Part shown: positions 1 through 11,480 of the stretch, piece by piece | Numbering within the stretch: position 1 is the stretch's first letter | Layout: each line of letters opens with the position of its first letter | Assembly: GCF_000835495.1 (NCBI RefSeq) | Contig: NW_015622546.1 | Coordinates: 2,970,955-3,034,954 of the forward strand | Direction of reading: 5' to 3' | Origin: Cladophialophora immunda | Taxonomy: Eukaryota > Ascomycota > Eurotiomycetes > Chaetothyriales > Herpotrichiellaceae | Length of the DNA stretch: 64,000 nt | The notes under the pieces: generated by a model | Seen by the model: the letters and a program-made list of their open reading frames with translations, nothing else | What the model was told of the DNA's origin: nothing | Database searches by the model: none | Position numbers and translations under genes: made by a program

Positions 1-25
1 TTGCTGCTGCCTCGATGTTTTCTGT

Positions 26-487
26 TTAAGTTAGTTTATATTCCTTTGGAAATGGCTGCAATAAAAACGGACTCGTGATATTTAGAGCGTATGCTTGACG
101 ATCGTCATCGCCCAGTCCCGGCCACATATATAGGTCGGAAGCGTCGGTACCAAACTGGGGCCACTTCTGTGCCCCTTGAGCTATTTGCGTGGCATCGAGG
201 ACTGCTTGTTTATAGAAGTCAAAGCGGTTTGCGTACTTCTTCGTATCGATATTCCTTGTGTCGGTTTTACACTTCCCGCTAATAGCAAAATATGACTGAG
301 GTTCGATGAATTCGAAGCCTTGTTCGATGATTGAGTTGCGAACTTGCTGTGAACGATCCTGCGGAGAAATACTCTGTCGCTCTGAGAGGTATTGAAGCTT
401 CTCATGAAAAGGATATGCTTTGCTTGAAAGGAGAAAGAAAGAGAGAAATACTAAGTAAACAAGAACTCTTGAGTAAGCGAGAGCCAT
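26..487 (-). CDS. small secreted protein, function unknown
   Basis: This is a 153-residue open frame. It begins with a clear signal peptide: a short start, then a hydrophobic core from about residue 8 to 22 (LVYLVFLSFFLLSS), followed by a polar mature part. The mature region is rich in charged and aromatic residues and has a stretch (QAVLDATQIAQGAQKWPQF) that faintly resembles the start of the mature part in fungal secreted metallo-endopeptidases. No zinc-binding HExxH is present, so enzyme activity is not supported. The protein could be a truncated copy or the first exon of a longer gene that continues left of the window. Secretion is well supported; function is not. Confidence 0.5.
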   Translation of the reverse strand: MALAYSRVLVYLVFLSFFLLSSKAYPFHEKLQYLSERQSISPQDRSQQVRNSIIEQGFEFIEPQSYFAISGKCKTDTRNIDTKKYANRFDFYKQAVLDATQIAQGAQKWPQFGTDASDLYMWPGLGDDDRQAYALNITSPFLLQPFPKEYKLT

Positions 488-1537
488 CAGGATGCAAAGG
501 GAAGCAGATGAACAACGAGAAACTTGATACCTGCCCTTTACTAAAATAATCTTAAGACCTGATCTTTATATACGTTCATCTAGCGGCCGAGGTGCTGTTA
601 ATTGGGCCGTAGGGTCTCGCATGAGCCGCGCGACTCATGATGATATTGATGAAAGAATCTCGTCGCACGATAGAGGTCTTGTTGTGGTCAAGAAAGCGCT
701 GCGTTCGAAACACTGCCACCGCGCTATTTATGAGACTGGCCAGCTTGAGGTCTGCATAGTTGAGGTTAACTAAAGTGATCGACGTCTCTCCGCCAGCGAA
801 GAGCCTATGGAAGTTATAGTCAGTCGCAATAAGAGTTGGAGATGTCCGCCTCACACACCCATCGACGGATGAGCCTTTGAGATGTGTAAGCCATCTTTGC
901 AAAGTTTGCGGATAGCAAGGCGCGATATGCAAAGGGAATTAGTAGCACTTGGTACGTGTGAGAAATATGCCAAGACACTAGTAAATGTAGCACTCCCAGG
1001 CTACATGTGATGTCATGCGCTTCTAAACAGGGTAACTTTTTGTGGCCTGAGTAATGCCAAGACTTGTAAAGACCCGAGGTACGAGGTAAGATGCGTACAT
1101 CTTCGAAAGGTATGTAGTCAGACAGCCCCCTGGACCCTCCGAAATAGGGCAAGTCCTCCGTCAAATCACAGGATTTTCGACACCGGATCGATGTATCGAT
1201 ACACTACCGGAGACTGTATCGGATGTCTCACCGATATTCTACTTGTGACGATATTTTGGGCCACAGCTTTCCCAGCCTAAATGCATACCATTGGACCATT
1301 TCTGCGACATTACCCTGGGGCCAAGATATGCCCCACCATAACTTTGTGGCAATCCCCACGGTTTCAACAGAGTTTTACGGTACTGCACTGCCGGCCGCGG
1401 CGAACCGCGCGCGTATCTACTTGCCGCCGAATTTTTCAAGGACACATCATCATTATGCCGGCCTATTATTAGTTACGGCTCATCTTCGTCGCCTGTTCAC
1501 GAAATTGCATTTGAATGCCATCAACTTCTGATTTCAG
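488..1537. other. intergenic, no supported gene
   Basis: Only short overlapping open frames with no recognisable domain, good start context or splice structure. It separates the minus-strand secreted-protein gene from the plus-strand Hsp70-like gene and should contain both promoters. Confidence 0.5.
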
Positions 1538-2945
1538 ATGCTGCCACTGCTAAAAATGCCTCCTTTATGTTCACGAGTTGTGCGAAATTGGGCATGGGTC
1601 GTATTCGCCTTGATGACCCTGATTAGTCTTACGAGCCGCAGTCTCGTTTGTGCGACAGTGGTTTGTGCTGAATGCCGTCCACTTAGTCTCCAAGAAGCTC
1701 CCGGTATGTGCTGAGAAGGACAATGCTCTCTGTCTCCCAAATCATCCAATGCTGAATCTTGACGTGTTTTTCCAGGAGTTGGCTTGTCATTAGCACCTGG
1801 CTACGGGTATCTACCGACCTACACAGGAGAGATCGGAAAAGCAACCTTGCTGATCTGTTCCAGTTCCGTAAGCATTCGATTTGCTAATGGCACGTTTTCG
1901 GATGTTGCTCTCGTGAAAGGAACAGAGGCATACCTCCGAGCTATGAAGCGTTGGCAGTATTTTGTCTCGGATCACCCTACTGCAGGAGGCAAGCACGAGT
2001 AGGCGCATACCCCTCTCACAATACTTCTATGGCTTTATTTACCTATGCTCAGTGCTGACAGACAAAAGTTCCAAGATGAGCAACTCGTCCCTGGAACGCC
2101 TTCGATCCTGGTTCCAGTGGGGACTGCCAAACCCCGCGGGAACCCTCTATGAGTCCCTCGACGATTCTCTTATCCCTATCGTGGAGATGATGAGAAAACT
2201 TTACCACGAAGCGAATCAGTCGGTACCACTGACAAACAACAACGTGTTCCTGGCAGTCCCAGACTTACAATACGCTATGACCTATGAAACCTCGCGGCAT
2301 ATCGAACCGCTTCTCCAAGCAGCGGGACTCAACGGCCTCTTTTACTTAAGACAGAGCCAGCTCTCATTACTACATCTATATAACCTAGACAACTGCTACG
2401 ATATTTGGCTAGATGAAGTCACTTGGGTTCCAGATGAAGAATGCGAAGAATATCACGACAGAAATATACAGTCGGTATTTTCCATCCATCTCGACGAATC
2501 CTCCCTGACCTTGCGATCAATGATTCGCGATGACGGCCTCTTTCCCTACGAGCCCGGTGACGTCCAGTACTTTTGGGCAGATGAGGGTGTCGGACAAGAC
2601 AAGCTTGCTTATTGGGACTGGCTGGAGCATTCTTTGCGCGGGTTTTTGCACGACCGCGACGTCGCCTATGACCTGTTGTTACTCTCCGGGACGCAGGCCA
2701 CGGCCCTGGACTTCCAACAAATTATACAAAGCGTGTTGAAGGACCATAAGAAAATTGTGCCTCGGGACTACCTGCGGAGGCCAATCGACCACACATATGC
2801 TGCTGCGAGAGGGGCCGCTCAGCTCGCGAGGGTGTACTTATGCAGCTCCTCATGTATGTCTGCCCCGTGGTGTCCGACCAGTAAGCACTGTAAGAAGTGG
2901 GCACGGCACCGGGACGATGAGGGAGCGAAGAAGATAGAACTATAG
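1538..2945 (+). CDS. fungal Hsp70-like (actin-fold ATPase) protein with N-terminal hydrophobic anchor
   Basis: A three-exon model fits: 1538-1703, 1776-1998 and 2069-2945, total 1266 nt, 421 residues. Intron 1 (GTATGT..TTCCAG) and intron 2 (GTAGGC..AAAAG, with a TGCTGAC branch site) both keep the frame. The first 40 residues contain a hydrophobic segment (WVVFALMTLISL), so the protein is probably secreted or membrane anchored. The rest follows the degenerate Hsp70/actin-like layout of a common fungal family: a strand with SVSIRFANGTFSDVALVKG, the pair VFLAVPDL / AAGLNGLFYL in place of the Hsp70 VPAYF..AGL segment, then LLLLSGTQA and a final ARGAAQLAR helix. The canonical DLGTT phosphate loop is not visible, so ATP binding is uncertain. 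It is probably a divergent pseudochaperone. Family placement is likely; role unknown. Confidence 0.75.
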
Positions 2946-3593
2946 GGTAGCTTTGGGCAACAATGTGAAATTCTGGCCTTCTGTGATACAACCGTTAGAG
3001 GAGCCTAAGTTTATAGAGGTGTCGGAACGTCTCAATGAGCTCCTTCTATAGTTGAGTGTGTCACTTGTCGTGTAGGAGTTCAGTGACGACAAGCCAGCAT
3101 CAAGTGGATGGGCGGTGAGGGAGGCCGGTTCAAGAAGAAAAGAATGGTATCCGAAAGTGTAATAGGGATACTAAAGCTGGGTTATCCTGTTCCGATTGAC
3201 CGTAGTACTCTCATTTATGAATGGCATCAACCGAATGCTGAGCTGGTGCCTTCCCACCACTTCGGCGTCTCTTTACCCGAATGAAATCCAGGTCCCACGT
3301 CTTGTAGCTCGAGATTGTCGTTATAGGCAATGTTGCGATCTCTACTTGTTGGTGCTGAGAGGACTAGACGGTGTCATGGAAGATAGATAGGCGGGGTTAC
3401 GCCATCCATTTGGTCTCGCTTGAAGAGGATGGTTGCAAAGTGTGGTGCACCTTAAGACATTTTCCGTGCGAACCGGCCTCATCATGACTCCTCTTCTTAC
3501 CGATGGGGTGTTCGGATCGACTGAGTCCATCCTCTCGGCTTCTGGCTTCGTTGTTTGACGTCAACAGTATTTCTTGAAACTCCACAAGCCAAT
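2946..3593. other. intergenic between convergent genes
   Basis: No supported gene. It holds the 3' flanks of the Hsp70-like gene (+) and the WD40 gene (-). Short open frames here are antisense or non-conserved. Confidence 0.4.
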
Positions 3594-4802
3594 TCAAACC
3601 GTTCCGGCCCTGGCGCCTTTGACAAGCGTAGTGGGAGTGTGCGAGAGAGTGGAGTGACCCTGAGAGGTACCGTCCGGGACGAAACCCAAATTGAGGTAAT
3701 TGGCACGACCGTCGAAGCGGATGGCCCGGCTCGCGTGGGCAATCTCGTCCTGGTGCACCCCCCGGATCTTGAAGTGTAGTTGCCATTGAGATAGTTTATC
3801 TGGCGGAGACGTCTCGTGGGTGACTACCGATGAAGGGACTGTTCCCTCGACACACTGCTGCGTCGAGATATTCCAGACTTGCACTATGTCATTGGACAAG
3901 CACAATATTATCTGTGACCCTTCCGGCGACAAAACTACCCCATTCGTTTCGAGGGGAATATCACTGCGCGAGTATTTCGGACGGAATATCTGTGCCTGGG
4001 CATCCCATTTGCTCACGGCTGGCATCTTTAGGCGCAGGGTTTTGCTAGACTCGTCCGGCGACTCCAATCCCGTGCAGAGGATACCAATATTGGGATCGAC
4101 AAGGAAAAGAAGCTCGCCCGTTAGCACATCCCAGACAGCCACATATATATCGTCGATGCATGCGGCGACTCGAGACCCATCCGTTGAGAAAACAACTCTA
4201 AAGGTTGCCTCGGGTAGACATGAGCATTCACCGAGGACGGGGTTGTATGTTGTGCGGACGACCATAGGGCAAGAGTGACTTGTGCGCCGGTCCGTCTGTA
4301 AGGCCCACGTCTCCGCAATCTTCAACAGCCTGTCTTGACCCAAAGTCGGCATCAAGGCAAGTGCCACACGCGACCCATCCGGCGAAAATACCGCGCTTCT
4401 GACTGGGATTGGAGAGGTGTGTAGGGTGTGTCGACAGTCACCTGTCCTCAAATCCCACACCCTCACCATCTCGTCGCTTGCGGCCGACGCGACTTGCGCC
4501 CCGTTCGGCGAAAAAGCCACGCTCTTGACGGCCGTTTCGTCCGAAACCCCAAGTATGTACCGGCAGTCGCCCGTGGCCACTTCCCACACCCTCACCGAGC
4601 CGTCGTCTGAAGCTGATGCGACCTGCACACCATCTGGCGAAAATGCGATATGATTGACCAATTTACAATGGCCCTTTAACGTCTTTTGCCATTTCCCCGT
4701 TTTCAAACTCCATAAATGTATGTTGGAATCGTCAGCTGTCGCCAGGCAAGACCCATCCGGCGACGATATGAGGGTATCCGGTACGAAGACTGGTGCCTGC
4801 AT
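3594..4802 (-). CDS. WD40-repeat protein, possible remnant of a NACHT-WD40 receptor
   Basis: The 402-residue frame reads as a beta-propeller with five or six WD40 blades. Each has the FSPDG turn and a WD-type end: VWEVATGDC, VWDLRTGDC, VWDVLTGEL, VWNISTQQC. Blades 1-3 are well formed and later ones are degenerate, with a longer insertion around residues 150-200. Such propellers usually form the ligand-sensing end of HET/NACHT-type fungal NLRs, but no NACHT domain lies upstream. The frame stays open upstream of the first ATG to about 4930 (a serine/arginine-rich stretch), so an extra 5' exon or an earlier start is possible. It could be a free-standing scaffold or the C-terminal half of a broken NLR. 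Confidence 0.6.
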   Translation of the reverse strand: MQAPVFVPDTLISSPDGSCLATADDSNIHLWSLKTGKWQKTLKGHCKLVNHIAFSPDGVQVASASDDGSVRVWEVATGDCRYILGVSDETAVKSVAFSPNGAQVASAASDEMVRVWDLRTGDCRHTLHTSPIPVRSAVFSPDGSRVALALMPTLGQDRLLKIAETWALQTDRRTSHSCPMVVRTTYNPVLGECSCLPEATFRVVFSTDGSRVAACIDDIYVAVWDVLTGELLFLVDPNIGILCTGLESPDESSKTLRLKMPAVSKWDAQAQIFRPKYSRSDIPLETNGVVLSPEGSQIILCLSNDIVQVWNISTQQCVEGTVPSSVVTHETSPPDKLSQWQLHFKIRGVHQDEIAHASRAIRFDGRANYLNLGFVPDGTSQGHSTLSHTPTTLVKGARAGTV

Positions 4803-5461
4803 GGTACGCGCGCGCTCTTCGCGCTCGCGGGAGGAAACTTGCTCGCACTCCCGAAGGCGACTAAAAAAGGACGGTGACGGATTCGAGCGTAAGAGGGAGC
4901 CTGGAGGCAGGCATACGGGAGGAGGGTAAAGAAGTTACAATCACGTTCGAAATAAGTGGCTATGTAAAGGCAGTGCTCACGTAGGGGGCCAGTTGATCGA
5001 GGGAGAATTTTCGTGACAGGCACCAGTGGACACGTCTCTGTCGGTTCGAAAAGAGGGTCTAGCGCCACGGTCACGTGCGGATGTATTTTTCTATATGTGA
5101 CTGTGCCTGACAGGAGATTTAACTGTGGGCTGTGCCTTCAAGAATGATCGAATTCTCGAAAGACGTCGAAGGGCGAGGGAAGGAGGAAGTAGATATCCCG
5201 CGGAATCCTCGACGACGTGATTGAAACCGGTATCTCACGTACGAGGTTATTGGGGGTGTGCATAGGTTAAGATGATCCAGGGGTTACTTCCGTCAGGAGA
5301 CGAGGCGTTCATGCATCTAACGGTTCTCTGATGGCAAAAACGAGAATTTATTGTGATAATAACCAGTTACCGTTCCGCGATTGTAAGACAAATAAATCAC
5401 AGAAACCACAACTCGTCCCTGGCGATTGTGAGTCAAGGCGGACGCGCACGACATAACATAG
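4803..5461. other. upstream region of the WD40 gene
   Basis: About the first 130 bases may code a low-complexity N-terminal extension of the WD40 protein on the minus strand. The remainder shows no gene that I can support. Confidence 0.3.
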
Positions 5462-5875
5462 AGGTACGCCTACGACCTCAAGGAAGGCCTTATTAACGTC
5501 TGTGTGAAGAAGGAAATTTGGGAATGGTTTAGTACGGACCCCCACATTGTAGATTGCTATCCAGTCCGGGTCACCACAAAACCGACTGTGGAAAAGGCCA
5601 CTTTGGCCGCTCGAAAGGCTCTACAGGATGAATTGGGGGGGAGACGAGACGTACGAATATAGGACGAGGTATATGAAGATGACGGGCGGCTAAGGATTCG
5701 AGCAATCTACAAAGATCCAGCCAACGATGTAAAGGCGATCGTTTGGGTGGAGGAAGAAATAGTTGACGAACCCATTAGCGATGGAGGCGAAGACCTAGAA
5801 GATGGTGACATAATGAGTGAGGATGAGAGTATGGATGATGATGACGTAGGAGGAGGATGAGGGAGACAGCGATTA
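5462..5875 (+). pseudogene. coding relic with acidic C-terminus
   Basis: One reading frame runs from 5462 to a TGA near 5873, interrupted by a single in-frame TAG at 5660-5662 and with no start codon at its head. The translation looks protein-like rather than random: a charged, tryptophan-containing first half (KKEIWEWFSTDPHIVDCYPV), then a strongly acidic tail ending in SEDESMDDDD. I do not recognise the family. The missing start and the internal stop argue for a decayed gene, although an unseen intron across the TAG cannot be excluded. Confidence 0.3.
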
Positions 5876-7639
5876 CATAGACAATAGTATATTATAGTTA
5901 TCTCATTGACTACTGGAGGTAGAGCACCAGATCTTATTGTTCCGCTATTGACCAGGCTATCCAGATCAAGCTATATCTTGAGCGCGGAGGCCCCGGAAAC
6001 CGCAGCTTAGTTCTCTGCCTCGAAGATTTGTTTACCGGTCGAGTAAGCCTTACCCTTAACAACAGTAAACGGGAAGGCGAGATCTAAGCCGCGTGGCGCC
6101 GGTACTAAGAGCAGCATCAGTTCAAGCGGCCCCTCTGGCTCGTGCTGCACCATCTCATTCTGGAGCCAGTTGAGTTTTGCGGGCGTAGGTAGTCGGCTGT
6201 AAAGCCGTCAGTGACGTAGTAACGAGGTAATGAAGTTATATAGAGCGAGAGCAACTAACTGCTTTCCTATATTCTTCGGCTCTTTCTCCGGTGATCAGTC
6301 GCGTTTTCTTCCTCGCCCTTGTCTCGGGCTGAATAGTTCCGTTTACCTGTGGTCATTCAGTTAGGTTGAATTCTAAATAATGAAAGGTGTTTCCTACGAC
6401 TTGAACGATCAAGCTTAACCTGCTGGCGGTCAGCTTTGTCGTGATATTTTTGCGCTGCGCCTATGTCCTGTTTTGCAACACTGGCTGCCATATCTATTGG
6501 TATGAGTGGAATGGAGGACAAGTCCACCATGTATAGTACACGCAGAAAACTGAGACCGAACAAGCGTGGTCGCAGGCTGCTCTTGAAAGCTGCGAACCAA
6601 CGAAACTCACGAGCACCTAAAAGCTTGGCGGCCAGGAAGCAGCCAATCATGAATTTATCGCCCCTAACTACAAGGCAACCCTCGTCACACACGAAACGTG
6701 ATGATTTTCGTGCGGGCCCGTTTTGTCGATTCGCCCACTAATAGCTTGGACTGCGGGAAGACTATATTTAACACTGCTGCCAACAAAGCGAGACCATTTG
6801 ATGTCCTCTCAATAATGCACCATGTCTCAATCTTGTAGTAGCCTGGGATAGCCCTGACAACGAGGCAAAATGCGCAGCATTTCTGGAGTAAGAGGATGTC
6901 CTATAGACATGACGACTGAATACATTGTACAGTATAATGGTTTACGCTTCAAACAGGACGTCGTCAATATAAGTGTGCAGGATACGGTGCATGACTTCCA
7001 CAGCCTCTACTTCTGCGCAGTATACCACTCATACTACCATTTCTTGTGGGCTTCCCTTCAGTAGGTCGAGATAAGCGGACGGAAGTCGTGGTGTTTATCG
7101 AAACCGGTCGCCTGTTTTACGAGGTTATTCGCTTACCCTAGGGTCTTTAGTTGAACCATAACCGTCTATGGTCAATGCCCATTGTGGAGTTAGGGCGCCC
7201 TTTGAACCACTGTTTTTCATATTCTACCAGATGAGACTCGCCGATGCATCGACGACGGAAAACTATCCCCGAAACCGCCGACCACCACTTTGCGAGGTTC
7301 GATAACCTATGATGATGACTAAGAAGCCCCGAACGGTTCGGCGAAACCATTACCGTGCATGTGCTCTGTGACGCTAAATGGTTTCATAATTCATAGATTT
7401 GCCCAATCGGCTAGCTGGAAGACATCGTTTACCAACCAGTCTCTGTGACGGGTGGAGCCGAGGAGTTTGCCGAACCCAGGTTCTATTGGCCAGCTTTCGA
7501 TTGCATAGTTAGATATCAAAATGTCTTGCCCAGGTCGTTGCAGCATAAAAACAACATCTACGCCTGTATAAGCCAGGTTGCTCTGGAGGCATTGCTCTCC
7601 CAATTGTTTGTTGTCAATAGAACAGCGCCTCCACCGCCC
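5876..7639. other. long intergenic region upstream of the bZIP gene
   Basis: No supported gene across 1.7 kb. Short frames on both strands have no domain and no splice partner. The right end should contain the bZIP promoter. A frame continuous with the bZIP gene extends upstream to 7445 but its residues look non-conserved. Confidence 0.4.
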
Positions 7640-8606
7640 ATGGGTATTTTTGAGAGTCATTTAGGCATGTCGTCAGCTGGCGTCTTCCCCGCCACCCCGA
7701 GCATCACTGACCCCAATGGCTACACCCTCCGTGACTATCCCCGTTCCAGTCCTAGTGATGCCCTTCTTCAAATCGACGAAGTTGGCTTTGACCCACAGAA
7801 ATCCACAGCACTCAATGACTACCAAGTCTACCTAGCGTCGCAATGGCCTGAGTTCGAGCGTGAGGATGACTTAAAATCCTCAGAGAATCAAGTGAAGCTC
7901 GAGCCCTGCGAGACGGACAAGTTCGTCAACACGGTGTAACACAACCCTACCACAACCATCTCGCAGTACGGTCAACTAACACCACCACAGATCCAACTCT
8001 ACTGCCAGCACCAACTCCAGAGAAGACGGATTACCTGCCAAGTCTCAACCGGCCGAACCACCACGAGATCGAGGGAAAGGTTGGCCGAGGAACTCGGAGG
8101 TGACAACAACTACCGCGGGGCGCAACCGAAAGCCCACGCGAAAGCCGTCCACCACCATTGAAGTAGGAGACTCGCCAGAAGAGCAGAAGCGGAAACAGTT
8201 ACTCGAAAAGAACAGACAGGCTGCTGCAAAGTGGAGAATCAAGAATAAGGAAAAGACGAAAAAGTTACAACGGGAGAATGCGTACCTCAAGGACCAGGTG
8301 GAGCGCATGAAGAACCAGATCCAATATATAAATGAGATCCCAGTCGCACACACAAACTACAAAGGATACAAGTCTCCCGAAGAGATCCCGGCCCACCTCA
8401 ATGCCCTTGACAATGACTTTTTCATTCAACAGCTTACCTTCGCCGGCTACGACTTTGGAGAATTTTCTCAGATGGACTTCTCTGGCCTCTCTGACACGCC
8501 TAACCGTCTCTTCTCAACCTCAAATCCCGGCGCAAGTATGTATGCGCCTCTCCAAGAATTCAATCCCACAGCAGAGTTCGATGTACACACTCCAGCAGCC
8601 GATTGA
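7640..8606 (+). CDS. bZIP transcription factor (ATF/CREB-like basic region)
   Basis: Two exons, 7640-7935 and 7991-8606, give 303 residues. The 55-nt intron has a GTAACA donor, a CTAAC branch site and a CACCACAG acceptor. The basic region reads EKNRQAAAKWRIKNKEKTKK, matching the N-x7-R signature, and is followed by a leucine zipper with heptad positions in LQRENAYLKDQVERM. A proline/serine-rich N-terminus and an acidic, aromatic C-terminus look like activation regions. It should bind DNA as a dimer in the nucleus. The residue before the invariant arginine is tryptophan where most bZIPs have cysteine or serine. The start chosen has good context (GCCCATGG); the next in-frame ATG at 7667 is an alternative. 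No uORF or regulatory site was evident. Confidence 0.85.
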
Positions 8607-9151
8607 AAAAGACACTTTACGGCGAGATTATCATCCTTTCCCCACAACAAATACGACGCTTGATCTGTTTTGGTTTCCTAGGAGAGCTGGGGAAGGGGCA
8701 GTCGACAATGTTGTTTTCCGTCTTATGCCGACAGAGGAGGCTCGTGTTTGAAGATACCCATCAACAGAAGTTCGTTTGCGGCTTCAACTGCTATTCTTCG
8801 TCATCCCCGAAGATGGTAAAATCCCCATTTTCCCGCCTTTGGTGGCGAACAAGAAGTCCGCTGCCTAGATCATAAACTCGAACGCTATTGTGGATAAAAA
8901 AGAGTTTCCTTATCGCATGTGCATATATATAGAAGGGGTGCCCGCAAAGTTGCTTTTCAAACGGTGGGGCCTTGAAACAGGACGGTTACTTGCGCAAGAG
9001 TTTGAAAAATTATCAACCTCTCCGACATAGATTGCTCTCTCCTTTCTGCTTCCCATCGCTCTGCCTCTCGCTGTGTTCACAACTGCTTTCTCTCACGTGC
9101 GGTTTTTGCTGCCGGTTCTGTAACATTTCGGCCTGCAGACCAGGATTTATG
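8607..9151. other. 3' flank of the bZIP gene, no supported gene
   Basis: Contains the presumed terminator region of the bZIP gene. Open frames here carry no recognisable domain. Confidence 0.4.
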
Positions 9152-9739
9152 TTAGCCTAGGTGAAAAGGGATGGACTGTAAACTTTCCTTTTTAGCTCTA
9201 CACTCAACTAAGTACTGTTTGGTAAGCTTCTGCGCAGAGCGACGACCGTATGGATGTTTCTCGACACTCAGTCCCTTCAAGGACCTTGAGACTTCGTCAT
9301 GGAGGCATCCATTTGGCTCGATGGTGTCGTCGGGTGGGAGTTGAACTGAGTCGCTCACTATAGTTGACAGCCTAGTGAAGCGATCAATGCGGTCTCGAGG
9401 TGTTGGTGACTTTGATGTGTCATAGGTTTGTTTGAACCCCATGAATTCCTGATGAATCTTTTTCAGTGGTTTCTCCGTCTTTGACCTATACATCTGTTAA
9501 ATCTAAAGTTACAAATGGGTGATAAAGGCTCACCGCTGATAAAAAGGTTGAAAGACTGCCTGTTCTTGAGTGAAGGCCATCGCTGTGAGTGCTTGTGTTA
9601 GAAATAACTCGGAAGCTCGCAGTAAAACCTCAATCCATCTTTTTAAATAGGTAAGGGCCATAAATCTTGAAGGCTGGGAAGCTCGAGGGAAAACACGCCA
9701 TGGACCGTGTTCGAAACGCGTGATATAGCCTCTTCCCAC
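9152..9739 (-). CDS. possible two-exon hypothetical gene, 5' end unresolved
   Basis: Two minus-strand open frames abut across a plausible 40-nt intron (GTGAGC..TTTAACAG) near 9490-9530. The downstream part (FMGFKQTYDTSKSPTPRDR, then DSVQLPPDDTIEPN) is polar and charged and looks like a regulatory or coiled segment. The upstream part has no ATG in good context, and a neighbouring frame (RGWEVVDPEGKRWEEAISRV) also looks protein-like, which suggests a frameshift or another intron. I cannot name the family. It may be a decayed gene. Confidence 0.25.
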
Positions 9740-9989
9740 CTTTTCCCTTCTGGATCCACAACCTCCCAGCCTCTAGACGTCAAAATTTCGATGGTGGGGC
9801 GAGAGTCTCATGTAAGTCGCGTTAAAGTCGCGACACCCGCGACCTCTTAGAATAGCCTAGAAGGAGAACGGCTGGCTTTCAAAGACTGACCATTACCAAG
9901 GCTGCGTGCCCACTTTGCCAAACCAATGCGACTCGCAGGCTAGGCCACACCCAGTCTTCCAGTTTTTCCCATACGTCCACTCAGATTCG

Positions 9990-10265
9990 CTCAGCAAGCT
10001 GGTCTAACAAACAACGGTTCCAATCTTCCAATCGCAGGGCCAGGAGAGGCCTCGAAGCCTGGTTCTGATCCTGCTATAGTCGCTGTGATGGTGTGCGGGT
10101 TTTCGGCACTCGATGATCGATAACAGCAACCATCCAGTTCCGCAAGAGGCACGGACCCGTACTCGAAACCATTAAACGCTTCGTCATAGTTGTTGCCTGT
10201 GCGGCAGCCCAGAGCAGAAGAGAAGTGGACCATATCCATTCCCAAAGTTTCATGAACTCGACCAA
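9990..10265. repeat. dispersed repeat fragment (3' flank of the CK1-like family)
   Basis: Contains words shared with the region downstream of the intact CK1-like gene: CGATGATCGATAACAGC, GTTGTTGCCTGTGCGG and AGAGGCACGGACC. The order of blocks is rearranged relative to 21895-22195, so this is a scrambled fragment. No coding capacity is supported. Confidence 0.5.
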
Positions 10266-10974
10266 GGGATCCTAGACTCTTGACTGCTGTTAGGTTGTGT
10301 TTTCCTCATTCTTGCATTCTCTCCTCTCCAACAGTATCATAGGACGACCATTCTGACGGTATGGAGACTAGCCTAGCTAGCGAGCGTACTGGGAAGGAGC
10401 AAAAAAACAAAAAACAAGAGAAGGAAAAAAAAAGCCAAACAAAACAAAATAAAAAGAGCGGCCGCCACTCTTCGACAAGAGCCTATCGTTTCAAAAAGAT
10501 GCCAGCAGGTACCAGCGGATCAGCGAATAGGTGGAGCCCGAGCAAGAGCGCTACGTCGCACTCGACTAGCATGAACAAGGCTTTATCTCAGGATCTAGCC
10601 TCAGGACCAATTACACAGTCGAGGCCACGAGAGCTTTTGCGACGTTTGAACATCACCTCGACCACCCAGAGAGCACCACCCAGAGAGCGGATAATCCCTG
10701 CGGCTGGCAACGTAGGAAACCAGAAACTCTTCTAACCAACCCCCTACAACCATCTAATTAAAGGCTTCATCAGAAGATAGACCCACTCCATAGTTGTCCC
10801 ACTCATCCCGAGAATGAAAAATGAATCTAGTGGCTGGCATCTGTTGAATGGAGGCGAGGCAGAACGGAGTCCTGAATGTGACTCAGGCAGCTCGTCCAAA
10901 GAGGAGGTGACATTCTCAACATGGTGTGGCGAGCAATGAATAAACAATCAGTCTAGTAATCATCTCAGCCTACC

Positions 10975-11480
10975 CTGCAAAGTGGTCGCCATAACGGTCG
11001 TTGCACAAGCAACAATAACGACTAGCCCCTTAACGGTGAGGGATTTAGGCAAGCTTTGCCTCAGTGCCCAGCCAACCGTTTGCGTTTCCCGCCTTCCAGT
11101 CGGAATTGATACCTACGAAACGGTTGGCTCTCGATGATAGATACGTTCCCATCCCTTTGAGAATCATGGCCACTATCGTCGAGTTGCCTACCTCCTGGGC
11201 TCCACAACATGATGGGCTTGGTAGTGTCTGATCTTCATCTCCTATCCACACCATTCGATGTGAGAGGACATTGGCGTCGAGCTCCAGCCTCTGGAATTCC
11301 CGGATCGTCCAGTTAAAAACGTTGTGGTATTCGAACCCTTGATCAACAGAATCAGCCAAACCTACCGTCGTTTAAGGGATCATCGCACCGATATCAACCA
11401 TGGCCAAGCCTCTTAAATATTGCTTCCTGCGAGATGGTTGACTCTCGATGATCAATAACAGCCATCTTCGAATTTCACAG
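10975..11480 (-). repeat. CK1-like family fragment: 3' flank plus kinase C-terminal tail
   Basis: On the minus strand the segment around 11285-11347 encodes QGFEYHNVFNWTIREFQRLE, the same tail as the intact casein-kinase-like gene at 22268. The adjoining 11000-11135 block matches its 3' flank (GGTCGCCATAACGGTCG; ACGGTTGGCTCTCGATGA). A second short flank piece lies at 11405-11480. The kinase core is absent, so this is a 5'-truncated copy. Confidence 0.6.

Noticed and set aside
6463..6741. A 92-codon basic plus-strand frame
   Set aside because: No domain, weak start context, overlapped by an equally long antisense frame; no basis to prefer either.
7391..7660. An 89-codon minus-strand frame overlapping the bZIP 5' end
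   Set aside because: Some protein-like words, but no start context or family; it overlaps the well-supported bZIP exon.
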